In this document: positions 23,301 to 34,271 of the stretch, in pieces
Position numbering within the stretch: the first letter of the stretch is position 1
Layout of the letters: every line of letters begins with the position of its first letter
NCBI RefSeq assembly: GCF_021729845.1
Contig: NZ_CP063397.1
Coordinates: forward strand, 3,858,001-3,922,000
Length of the DNA stretch: 64,000 nucleotides
Reading direction: 5' to 3'
Source: Rhizobium sp. SL42
Lineage (GTDB): Bacteria; Pseudomonadota; Alphaproteobacteria; Rhizobiales; Rhizobiaceae
Notes under the pieces: generated by a model
What the model was told of the DNA's origin: nothing
What the model saw: only the letters and a program-made list of their open reading frames with translations
The model's database searches: none
Made by a program: the position numbers and the translations under genes

Positions 23301-24000
23301 TCCGGAGATCTTTCAGATGACAGATACCACCCCTTGGGTTCCAGTCGCCCTGTCAACCTCCATCGAGCCCGCGACGTCCGCCGGCACGAGGATCGACGGC
23401 GTGGAATATGTCGTCTGGCGCGACGACGAAGGCAAGCCGCATGTCTGGGAGGATCGCTGTCCGCACCGCGGCATGCGCCTCAGCTTCGGCTTCGTGCGCG
23501 GCGACCAGATTGCCTGCCTCTATCACGGATGGCGCTACGACAGCGCCGGCCAGTGTCGCCATATTCCCGCGCATCCGGATCTCGATGTGCCCAAGACGAT
23601 CAAGGTGCCGACCTTCGCCGTTGCCGAAGCGGGTGGACTGATCTGGATGGCGCCGTCGGAAAGCGCAGACCAGCTTTCCCTGCCTGCTCTGCCCAACGAC
23701 CTTCTGTCCGTGCGCAGCCTCTATGTCGATGCCTCCCTCGAGTTCTGCCGCGATCAACTCGCCACGAATTGTCCGCCGCACATGGCCGAAATCGAAATCA
23801 GCGTGCTTTCTCCGTTCTGTCTGCAGCTCGACGCCGGGGACAAGGTCCTGGTGATCGCCCTTCAGCCGGTCGCCACCGACAGGACGGCCCTGCATGTCCT
23901 GGCCTCCGGACAGGTCTCGACGGAGGCCCGAGTCGAGCTCGCCATCTGGACGGCCGGCCTGCGCTTCATGCTCGAACACTCCTTTGCCAAGGCCGCCTGA
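23287..24000 (+). CDS. Stand-alone Rieske 2Fe-2S protein
   Basis: A 237-residue protein with a full Rieske cluster motif: C58-P-H60-R-G and C77-L-Y-H80-G-W-R-Y-D, within EDRCPHRGMRLSFGFV and CLYHGWRYDSAGQ, the oxygenase-type spacing. After residue 120 it keeps about 115 residues resembling a shrunken catalytic domain but without the N-x-x-D-x-x-H-x4-H iron site. It is best read as the electron-carrying partner of the cluster-less subunit at 22063. GGAGG lies 4 nt before this ATG and 10 nt before a second ATG. It overlaps the small gene upstream and is joined to the GST gene downstream by TGATG. Confidence 0.85.
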   Translation: MPMADPEIFQMTDTTPWVPVALSTSIEPATSAGTRIDGVEYVVWRDDEGKPHVWEDRCPHRGMRLSFGFVRGDQIACLYHGWRYDSAGQCRHIPAHPDLDVPKTIKVPTFAVAEAGGLIWMAPSESADQLSLPALPNDLLSVRSLYVDASLEFCRDQLATNCPPHMAEIEISVLSPFCLQLDAGDKVLVIALQPVATDRTALHVLASGQVSTEARVELAIWTAGLRFMLEHSFAKAA

Positions 24001-24632
24001 TGTCCTCCCTCACGCTCTATAACTACGACCTCGACGACAGCTGCTATCGCGTTCGTCTCCTGCTGTCGCTGCTCGGCCTCGAATACAAGACCATCGCCGT
24101 CGACATGCAGCCGGGCCGCGAGCAGGAACAGCCGCATATGCTGGCGATCAATCCCGCCGGCACCTTGCCGATCCTCGTCGACGGTGACCTGACGCTGTCG
24201 GGAACGGAAGCGATCCTGGCCTATCTCGCCCATGCCCATGATGCCTCCCGCCAATGGCTACCCACGCAACCCGCAGCGTTCGGTCAGGTCCAGCAATGGC
24301 TGGGATTTGCCGGCCAGCAGTTGCGGGCCGCGATCATCGCCCGCCAACAATCGCTGTTCACCCCGCAGGGTGCCGAGCCCAGGTCCGTGGCCGACGCCCG
24401 TCACGCCTTCCGCATCATGGACGACCACATGACGCTGCAGCAGATCCGCGGCCTCGAGTTCTTCGTCGCCGACAGGCCGAGCATTGCCGATGTGGCGCTG
24501 ATCGCAAGCTTTGCCCTGTCGCGCGACTTCGGTCAGGACCATGACGAGTTTCCGGCCTTGCGCCGCTGGCTGCGCCATGTCCGCAAGCTCGACGGCTTCA
24601 TCACCATGCCGGGTATCCCGGACTATCACTGA
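24000..24632 (+). CDS. Glutathione S-transferase family protein
   Basis: A 210-residue GST. The thioredoxin-like N-terminal domain is plain (MSSLTLYNYDLDDSCYRVRL, then AINPAGTLPILVDGDLTLSG with the cis-proline and the glutathione-contact SG-T-E), and the all-helical domain follows (ADRPSIADVALIASFALS). The start ATG overlaps the stop codon of the Rieske gene as TGATG, so translation is coupled. A maleylacetoacetate-isomerase-like or detoxifying role for the product of the oxygenase is possible; no specific activity can be assigned. Confidence 0.87.
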   Translation: MSSLTLYNYDLDDSCYRVRLLLSLLGLEYKTIAVDMQPGREQEQPHMLAINPAGTLPILVDGDLTLSGTEAILAYLAHAHDASRQWLPTQPAAFGQVQQWLGFAGQQLRAAIIARQQSLFTPQGAEPRSVADARHAFRIMDDHMTLQQIRGLEFFVADRPSIADVALIASFALSRDFGQDHDEFPALRRWLRHVRKLDGFITMPGIPDYH

Positions 24633-24690
24633 GGCCCGCCCGCCGGCGTGTCCGGCCCGGCGCCGCATCGCATTCCCAGGAGGCCACGCC

Positions 24691-25647
24691 ATGACCCGCA
24701 TCGTCTTTCTCGACCGCGACACGCTTTCGCCGGAAACTCTGCTGCGGTCGCCGGCCTTTGCCCACGAGATGGTCATCCACGACCGGACGCGTCCCGATCA
24801 GGTCGCCGAGCGCATCAGGGATGCCGATATCGTCATCACCAACAAGGCGCCGGTCAAAGCCGAAGCCCTGGCCGTGGCCAGCCGCCTGAAACTGGTCGCG
24901 GTCGCCGCGACCGGCACCGACGTCATCGACCTTGCCGCAGCGAAAGGTGCCGGCGTCGCAGTCTGCAACATCCGCAACTATGCAAGACATACCGTGCCCG
25001 AGCATACCTTCGCGCTGCTGCTCGCCCTGCGCCGCTCGATCCTCGCCTATCGCCAATCCGTCCTCGACGGCCGCTGGCAGGAGGCCGCACAATTCTGCTT
25101 CTTCGATCATCCAATCGCCGATCTCGGCGGCTCGACGCTCGGCATCATCGGCCACGGCACGTTGGGCCAATCCGTCGGCCGCATCGCCGAGGCCTTTGGC
25201 ATGACGGTCCTTGTTGCCGGCCGGCGCGGTTCGGATGCACTGAAACCCGGCCAGACCGCCTTCGACGATGTCATGCGCCGCGCCGATGCTATTACCCTGC
25301 ATTGCCCGCTCAACGCCGAGACGCGCGGCATCATCGGCGCGCGCGAATTTGCCCTGATGCAGAAGAAGCCGCTGATCATCAACACCGGCCGCGGCGGCCT
25401 CGTCGATGAAACGGCGCTGGAACAAGCCCTCGACAAGGGCCAGATCGCCGGCGCCGGCTTCGACGTCACCGATGGTGAACCACCGGCGGCAGACAGTCCG
25501 ATGATGCGCATTGCCAGCCGCTCCAACGTCATCCTGACGCCGCATGTCGCCTGGGCGAGCCGCGAGGCGATCCAGGCGCTGGCAGACCAGCTGATCGAGA
25601 ATATCGAACTCTTCATCGCCGGCACCCCGTGCCATCTCGTCGGGTAA
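24691..25647 (+). CDS. D-2-hydroxyacid dehydrogenase (HprA-like)
   Basis: A 318-residue NAD-dependent 2-hydroxyacid dehydrogenase. The substrate domain has AVAATGTDVIDLAAAKGAGV, the Rossmann motif is GIIGHGTLGQSV, and the catalytic Arg-Glu-His set is visible in NTGRGGLVDE, GAGFDVTDGEPP and LTPHVAWAS. The closest described forms are glycerate/hydroxypyruvate reductases. CAGGAGG lies 7 nt before the ATG. It is 58 bp after the GST gene and probably ends the Rieske-GST operon, so it may handle a 2-keto or 2-hydroxy acid formed downstream of the oxygenase. Confidence 0.87.
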   Translation: MTRIVFLDRDTLSPETLLRSPAFAHEMVIHDRTRPDQVAERIRDADIVITNKAPVKAEALAVASRLKLVAVAATGTDVIDLAAAKGAGVAVCNIRNYARHTVPEHTFALLLALRRSILAYRQSVLDGRWQEAAQFCFFDHPIADLGGSTLGIIGHGTLGQSVGRIAEAFGMTVLVAGRRGSDALKPGQTAFDDVMRRADAITLHCPLNAETRGIIGAREFALMQKKPLIINTGRGGLVDETALEQALDKGQIAGAGFDVTDGEPPAADSPMMRIASRSNVILTPHVAWASREAIQALADQLIENIELFIAGTPCHLVG

Positions 25648-25720
25648 GCACGACCATCGCCGCACTTGCTCTTGAGCGACGACGCATGTCTAACTCTCTG
25701 GAAAGACAAGGGAGGATGGC

Positions 25721-26824
25721 ATGCGGTATCTGGAGGCGAACTATCAGGGCAACGAGATCCTGACGGCGAGGAAGGGCGCGCTCGGCCTGATCGCGCTCAA
25801 CAGGCCGCGGGTGCTCAACAGTCTTTCCCACGATATGGTGATCGACTTCGGCAAGGCACTCGACGCGTTCGAGAGCGATCCGCAGGTGGTGGCGGTGCTT
25901 GTCACCGGTGAAGGCGACCGGGGCCTGTGCGCCGGCGGCGACATTCGCATGTTCCATGACAGCGGCAAGGCCGGCGACGGCAAGGCTTCGGATTTCCTCA
26001 AGGCCGAATACCGGCTGAATGCCCGCATCGCATCCTTCCCGAAACCCTATATCGTCGTCATGGACGGCATCACCATGGGCGGCGGCGTCGGCGTTTCCAG
26101 CCATGGCAGCCATCGCATCGTCACGGGCAGCACGAGGCTCGCCATGCCCGAAACCGGCATCGGCTTTTTCCCGGACATCGGCGCAAGCTGGCTCCTGTCT
26201 CGCGCCCCCGGAGAACTCGGCACCTGGATGGGCCTGACAGGCGAGGCCATCAACGGCGCCGACGCGATCACAGCCGGCTTAGCCGACTGGTTCGTTTCGC
26301 AGGACCGTGTGGCGGAACTCCTGGAGACCATTGCCGCCCTCCCCGCCCCAACCCTTGGTCAGACCATATCCTCGACGATCCGCGACTACACGGTGGACGG
26401 TCCGGTCGGCCTTTTTTGCGAGGGCCGGAACCTGATCGATCGTTGCTTCGCCTTCGATACGGTGGAGGAGATCGTCGCGGCACTCGAAAAGGACACAAGC
26501 GACCTGGTCGCCAAGACCCTGGTCGCCCAAACCCTCCCTGCCCAAACCTTGGCCGCCATGCACGCCAAGTCTCCGACCAGCCTGAAGGTGACGCTCCGCA
26601 TGCTGCGCGAGGCCCGCCGCTCGAAGGACCTCCAAACCTGTCTCGAACGCGAATTCGCCGGCACCTTGCATGTGGTGAAGGTACCCGATTTCTACGAAGG
26701 CATCAGGGCGGCGATCATCGACAAGGACAGGAACCCGAAATGGTATCCGGCGACGCTGGCGGATGTGGCGCCGGAGAGTGTCGAGGCGTTCTTTGCGGCG
26801 GGGGATGCGCGGCTGTTCGGCTGA
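25721..26824 (+). CDS. 3-hydroxyisobutyryl-CoA hydrolase (crotonase fold)
   Basis: A 367-residue crotonase-family protein. The CoA oxyanion-hole regions are GLCAGGDIRMFHD and MGGGVGVSSHGSHR, and the PETGIGFFPDIGASW motif with its extended C-terminal part distinguishes HIBYL-CoA hydrolases from ordinary enoyl-CoA hydratases. It acts in valine breakdown, which yields propionyl-CoA, and its position beside scfR and the propionyl-CoA carboxylase genes agrees. GGAGG precedes the ATG. It converges on scfR with a 21-bp gap. Confidence 0.87.
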   Translation: MRYLEANYQGNEILTARKGALGLIALNRPRVLNSLSHDMVIDFGKALDAFESDPQVVAVLVTGEGDRGLCAGGDIRMFHDSGKAGDGKASDFLKAEYRLNARIASFPKPYIVVMDGITMGGGVGVSSHGSHRIVTGSTRLAMPETGIGFFPDIGASWLLSRAPGELGTWMGLTGEAINGADAITAGLADWFVSQDRVAELLETIAALPAPTLGQTISSTIRDYTVDGPVGLFCEGRNLIDRCFAFDTVEEIVAALEKDTSDLVAKTLVAQTLPAQTLAAMHAKSPTSLKVTLRMLREARRSKDLQTCLEREFAGTLHVVKVPDFYEGIRAAIIDKDRNPKWYPATLADVAPESVEAFFAAGDARLFG

Positions 26825-26845
26825 CGAACCCGACTTAAGGGCGCC

Positions 26846-28255
26846 TCACTCGATCTCATACGGCATCGGGTTGCGCACCCGGTGATCCACCACCAGCTTC
26901 CGCTTCAGCGGCGGCACGGCGCGGCTGGTGCATGTGACCCGTTCGCAGATCCGGCAGGAGATGCCGATCGGATCATAGGCAGCGCGGTTCGAAAGATCGA
27001 GATCGTCGGCATAGACGAACTGGTCGGCATAGGAAATCTCGCAGCCGAACGCCAAGGCGTAGCGCGGCTGGGCGGCGCGAAATCCGGCTGAGCCTTTCGA
27101 CACCTGGGTGGCAATGCAAAGATAACGCACGCCGTCCGGCGTCTCGGCAAGCTGGCGATTGATCCGGCCAGGCGTCTCGAAGGCCTGGTGCGCATTCCAC
27201 AGCGGACAGGCGGCACCGAACCGGGCAAACTGCAGCCGCGCCGCGCTGTGGCGCTTGGTGATATTGCCGGCCCGGTCGATACGGGCGAAGAAGATCGGCA
27301 CGCCCTTCAGCCCCGGCCGCTGCAGCGTCGACAGCCGGTGACAGACCTGCTCCAGCGAGGCGCCGAACCGTGCGGCGATCAGCTCGATATCGTGGCGCAA
27401 TTCGCGGGCCGCCTGATGGAAGTTGCGATAGGGCAGGATCAGGGCGCCGGCGAAGTAGTTGTGCAGGCCCATGCGACAGATCTCGATCGCTTCATCGGAT
27501 CGAAAACTTGCCTGCTTCAACACGGCGTCAATCTTTTCGGCAGCGTGCAGCTGGGCAATCTGGACGGCAATATGGAAATCGCGGGTCGGCGCCGACGCGT
27601 AGCGGCTGACCGTCAGGATGCGCCCGACCGGATCAAACCGGCGGATCGCCTCGTCGCCCGCCTCGCCGCGCACCACGCGCACGCCATGCCGGCTTTCGAG
27701 ACAGCCGTTCAGCGCCGCATGGTTTTCCCCCTCGCCCAGCTTCAATTCGATCGCCAGCGCTTCGGCGGCCAGGTCGAGCTCGTGAATGTAGTTGTCGACG
27801 AAATGGAAGAAGTCGCGCACTTCGTCATAGGGTGTGGCTTCCTGGGCCGGCGCCGATCCCAGCCGGTCGTCGAAACTCGCCAGCTGCTCGTTGCCACGGC
27901 GATAGGCCTGATGCGCCGCGATCAGGGCATGCGCCATGCCCGGCGCATTCTGCGTCACCAGCTTCAGCTCCTGCAGGCTGGGCGCATAGGTCTCGAACAG
28001 GGGATCGGACAACGCCTCGGTCAAGGCGGACAGCAGCCGGTCGTTCTGGCCGGAGGAGAGTTCCGTGATGTCGATGCCGAACTTTTCCGCCAGTGCCAGA
28101 AGCACCGCGGCCGATACCGGCCGCTGGTTGTTTTCGATCTGATTGAGATAGCTTGTCGAAATGCCGATCATGTCGGCAAACTGCGCCTGCGTGGCGCTGC
28201 TTGTCTGGCGGATTTCGCGGACCTTGCGGCCGATGAAGAGTTTTCCTATGGCCAT
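26846..28255 (-). CDS. Short-chain fatty acyl transcriptional regulator (ScfR/PccR family)
   Basis: A 469-residue XRE-type regulator. The helix-turn-helix is at residues about 10-65 (KVREIRQTSSATQAQFADMI, then GISTSYLNQIENNQRPVS). The central region has the IrrE/DUF955-like domain, and the C-terminus carries conserved cysteines (SCRICERVTC), as in the ScfR family. In Rhodobacter sphaeroides the homologue PccR activates propionyl-CoA carboxylase genes. Here it is divergent from pccB, and repeats resembling the known TTTGCAAA site lie between them. The ATG giving MAIGKLFIGRK was chosen over one 15 bp upstream that would lie within the repeats. Confidence 0.9.
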   Translation of the reverse strand: MAIGKLFIGRKVREIRQTSSATQAQFADMIGISTSYLNQIENNQRPVSAAVLLALAEKFGIDITELSSGQNDRLLSALTEALSDPLFETYAPSLQELKLVTQNAPGMAHALIAAHQAYRRGNEQLASFDDRLGSAPAQEATPYDEVRDFFHFVDNYIHELDLAAEALAIELKLGEGENHAALNGCLESRHGVRVVRGEAGDEAIRRFDPVGRILTVSRYASAPTRDFHIAVQIAQLHAAEKIDAVLKQASFRSDEAIEICRMGLHNYFAGALILPYRNFHQAARELRHDIELIAARFGASLEQVCHRLSTLQRPGLKGVPIFFARIDRAGNITKRHSAARLQFARFGAACPLWNAHQAFETPGRINRQLAETPDGVRYLCIATQVSKGSAGFRAAQPRYALAFGCEISYADQFVYADDLDLSNRAAYDPIGISCRICERVTCTSRAVPPLKRKLVVDHRVRNPMPYEIE

Positions 28256-28301
28256 TTCGCAAATTCGCAATATTCAGTTTGCAAATTCATAAATCCGCAA
28301 T
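28256..28301. promoter_or_regulatory. ScfR operator array between scfR and pccB
   Basis: Four related 8-mers lie within 46 bp: TTCGCAAA (28256), TTCGCAAT (28264), TTTGCAAA (28278) and TCCGCAAT (28294). TTTGCAAA is the half-site reported for PccR of Rhodobacter sphaeroides. The array begins immediately at the scfR start codon and ends 108 bp before pccB, so one regulator could control both directions, with autoregulation by occlusion of its own ribosome-binding region. Confidence 0.7.
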
Positions 28302-28408
28302 TGCACCTGTTCAATCATTTTCTTTGCCAGCAATGCAGTTTAAGGCTCAGATATCAGGCGCAAAGCCAGCCTTCTTCACCGGGGGGCGTTCTTCAATCGG
28401 GGGGATAG

Positions 28409-29941
<1,533 letters not shown>

Positions 29942-30104
29942 GGTGACCGAATGCCGATGGTCGTCAAACACAGGTCGCTGAATAAAATTGAACGATGATT
30001 GAAAAGCGATATCTGCCGAGGCAAACCGAATTTCAGGTTCTATATATGCCTGCCATGTGCGCGTCATCCCGCATGCGCATCGACGAAACCAAGGACCGTA
30101 TTTC

Positions 30105-31025
30105 ATGACCGAGAAATCCCCCGCCGACAATTTCCCCGCAGGCTATGTGCCCCCGAAGGTCTGGACCTGGGACAAGGGCAATGGTGGCGCCTTTGCCAGC
30201 ATCAATCGCCCGACCGCAGGCGCGCAGGTCGAGAAGGAACTGCCAATCGGCAAGCACCCGCTGCAGCTCTATTCACTGGCCACGCCGAACGGCCAGAAAG
30301 TCACGATCCTGCTCGAGGAACTTTTGGCCGCCGGCCACACAGGCGCGGAATATGACGCCTGGCTGATCAAGATCGGCGATGGCGACCAGTTCGGCTCAGG
30401 CTTTGTCGAGGTCAATCCGAACTCCAAGATCCCCGCCCTGATGGACCATGCCCCGAAGGATGGCGGCAAACCGATCCGCCTGTTCGAATCCGCCTCAATC
30501 ATGACTTACCTGGCGGAAAAGTTCGGCGCCTTCCTGCCGACGGACGTGCGCGCCCGCGCCGAGACGTTGAACTGGCTATTCTGGCAGATGGGCTCCGCCC
30601 CCTTCCTCGGCGGCGGCTTCGGCCATTTCTATGCCTATGCGCCGATCAAGATCCAGTACGCGATCGACCGTTATGCCATGGAAGTGAAACGCCAGCTCGA
30701 CGTGCTCGACCGCCATCTCGCCGACAACCAGTTCATGGCAGGCTCTGACTATACGATCGCCGACATGGCGATCTGGCCCTGGTACGGCAAGATCGCACTC
30801 GGCCAGGCCTATGGCGATGCCGGCACCTTCCTCGACGCCGCAAGCTACGAGAACGTGCTGCGCTGGACCAACGAAATTGCCGCCCGCCCGGCCGTCAAGC
30901 GCGGCAGCATCGTCAACAAGACGTCCGGTGAACTGGCCGAACAGCTGCATGAGCGCCACGACGCCTCCGACTTCGATACGAAGACACAAGACAAGATCGC
31001 CCAGCCTACCCAGAAGACGGCGTAA
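30105..31025 (+). CDS. yghU: Glutathione-dependent disulfide-bond oxidoreductase, YghU type
   Basis: A 306-residue Nu-class glutathione transferase. The N-terminal KVWTWDKGNGGAFASINRP and the KHPLQLYSLATPNGQKVTIL stretch match YghU closely, including the TPNGQKV active-site segment that binds two glutathiones. An ESASIMTYLAEKFG helix and a C-terminal helical domain follow. The ATG giving MTEKSPADNFP is preferred to one 48 bp upstream. It acts as a disulfide reductase in the cytosol. It sits inside the pcc cluster without an obvious metabolic link. Confidence 0.9.
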   Translation: MTEKSPADNFPAGYVPPKVWTWDKGNGGAFASINRPTAGAQVEKELPIGKHPLQLYSLATPNGQKVTILLEELLAAGHTGAEYDAWLIKIGDGDQFGSGFVEVNPNSKIPALMDHAPKDGGKPIRLFESASIMTYLAEKFGAFLPTDVRARAETLNWLFWQMGSAPFLGGGFGHFYAYAPIKIQYAIDRYAMEVKRQLDVLDRHLADNQFMAGSDYTIADMAIWPWYGKIALGQAYGDAGTFLDAASYENVLRWTNEIAARPAVKRGSIVNKTSGELAEQLHERHDASDFDTKTQDKIAQPTQKTA

Positions 31026-31036
31026 AGGAGACCAGG

Positions 31037-31414
31037 ATGGCCAGACCACCCGAAATGACCAAGCACAGGGGCTTTCCCTCCGGCCTGCCGGGCCATGGCC
31101 ATCACTTCACCATTCGCCGTGCCAACGAGAAAGGAGCAACGCCGCTCAAGGCGTTGCAACGTCTCGCCCGTCCGAACACCATCGAGCAGAAGGTTGACGC
31201 CGCCTTCCTGCATGCGCTCTGGCATCATTTCGGTGACCAGCCCTTCATGCGTGGCAATCTCGATGCCGGCCGGTTGAACCTGCTGTTCGGCCGCGAGGTC
31301 GTGCCGGCGGAAACGCCTTTCGATCCGACATCCTACGAAGCCCTGTTGCGGATCGACGAAAAGGTCGGCCGCAAGAGTTTTCCGGATGCCTTTGAAGACG
31401 TGTTCGAGGTTTGA
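31037..31414 (+). CDS. Unknown protein, first of two tandem paralogues
   Basis: A 125-residue soluble protein of no family that I recognise. It shares with the next gene the pattern KHxGFPxGLPG, T-x-RR-x-N, HALWxxFGxxPFxRGNLD, RLxxLFGREV, FDPxSY, and RKxFPxAF near the C-terminus. No signal peptide or membrane segment is seen. AAAGGAG lies 8 nt before the ATG, and the gene begins 11 bp after yghU. It lies between pccB and pccA in the same direction, so it is transcribed with the propionyl-CoA genes. Confidence 0.75.
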   Translation: MARPPEMTKHRGFPSGLPGHGHHFTIRRANEKGATPLKALQRLARPNTIEQKVDAAFLHALWHHFGDQPFMRGNLDAGRLNLLFGREVVPAETPFDPTSYEALLRIDEKVGRKSFPDAFEDVFEV

Positions 31415-31418
31415 CCCC

Positions 31419-31832
31419 ATGGCCAAAGAACCGCTTATGCCCAAACATCAGGGGTTTCCGCCGGGCCTGCCCGGAACGCAGTGGCAATACACGCTGCGCC
31501 GGCCGAACCCCAAGGTGACGCCGCTGACCAACTGGCCGCGTCACCGGACCATGGACCAGTCCGTGGCGCTCGCCGATCTCGGCTTCGTCCATGCGCTCTG
31601 GCAGTATTTCGGCACGGAACCCTTCGAGCGCGGCAATCTCGACGGCGAACGCCTCTGCCGCCTCTTCGGCCGCGAAGTGATCGCCGCCGAGCGCGGCTTC
31701 GATCCGCAATCCTATTTTGCCAAGCTGAAGCTGAACGAACCGCTCGCGCGGAAGAATTTCCCCGAAGCGTTCGGGGACGTGAAGGACGAGAAGAGCGTGG
31801 CCAAGGGTTTGAAGAAGAAGGTCAGGGAATAG
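31419..31832 (+). CDS. Unknown protein, second of two tandem paralogues
   Basis: A 137-residue paralogue of the preceding gene, starting only 4 bp after its stop codon. The shared core is HQGFPPGLPG, HALWQYFGTEPFERGNLDGE, CRLFGREVIAAE and ARKNFPEAF. It has an extra lysine-rich tail (KGLKKKVRE). The ATG at 31419 is favoured because it aligns with the start of the first copy. The duplication is probably old, since the middle parts differ clearly. Function is unknown; the conserved Trp, His and Arg suggest a binding or enzymatic core rather than a structural role. Confidence 0.75.
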   Translation: MAKEPLMPKHQGFPPGLPGTQWQYTLRRPNPKVTPLTNWPRHRTMDQSVALADLGFVHALWQYFGTEPFERGNLDGERLCRLFGREVIAAERGFDPQSYFAKLKLNEPLARKNFPEAFGDVKDEKSVAKGLKKKVRE

Positions 31833-31868
31833 CGGGCGGCGGAATTTGGGGCCGGGAGGAGGCATGGA

Positions 31869-32153
31869 ATGACCACTTTGGACATTGACGAGCGACAGTT
31901 GCAGATCCGCTCCGTGGACGTCACGGACGACAGCATCATCTTCGACATGATGGATGGGCGCAGGATCGAGGCGCCGCTCTGGTGGTATCCGCGCCTCGCC
32001 AAGGCCTCTCCCGAGCAGCGTGCTAAGGGTAAAATGCTCCCCTTTGGTGACGCCGTCGGCTGGGAAGAGATCGACGAATACATCAGCGCCAAGGCGCTCA
32101 TCATCGGAGGAGCCGCTCCCGGCGCCGTCCCACCTGCTCAAGCTGCCGAGTGA
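31869..32153 (+). CDS. DUF2442 domain protein
   Basis: A 94-residue protein. The segments VDVTDDSIIFDMMDGRRIEA, PLWWYPRLAKASPEQRA and GWEEIDEYISAKALI follow the DUF2442 pattern. In many genomes DUF2442 is paired with a DUF4160 protein as a putative toxin-antitoxin pair, but no DUF4160 gene lies here. GGGAGGA precedes the ATG. It ends 5 bp before the pccA start codon chosen here, so it is co-translated with pccA. Its role in this cluster is unknown. Confidence 0.8.
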   Translation: MTTLDIDERQLQIRSVDVTDDSIIFDMMDGRRIEAPLWWYPRLAKASPEQRAKGKMLPFGDAVGWEEIDEYISAKALIIGGAAPGAVPPAQAAE

Positions 32154-32158
32154 CAACA

Positions 32159-34168
<2,010 letters not shown>

Positions 34169-34271
34169 GGGAGCGGGCAGGCTGGCGCCGACGGCGTGCC
34201 TAAGGGGGTACCTCGACGCCACAGGAAAATCAGATCGGCCCGCAGTCCGTGCGGAGCAGGGAGAAAACCGG

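Noticed and set aside
23334..24000. A 5' extension of the GST frame through the Rieske gene, giving a 432-residue fusion.
   Set aside because: The extension translates the Rieske gene out of frame; the GST fold begins exactly at the TGATG overlap.
27188..28408. 406-codon plus-strand frame opposite scfR running up to pccB.
   Set aside because: Covers the operator region and the scfR coding strand; composition is that of a shadow frame.
31869..32153. DUF2442 gene as part of a toxin-antitoxin pair.
   Set aside because: No DUF4160 or other toxin-like gene beside it; it is embedded in the pcc run.
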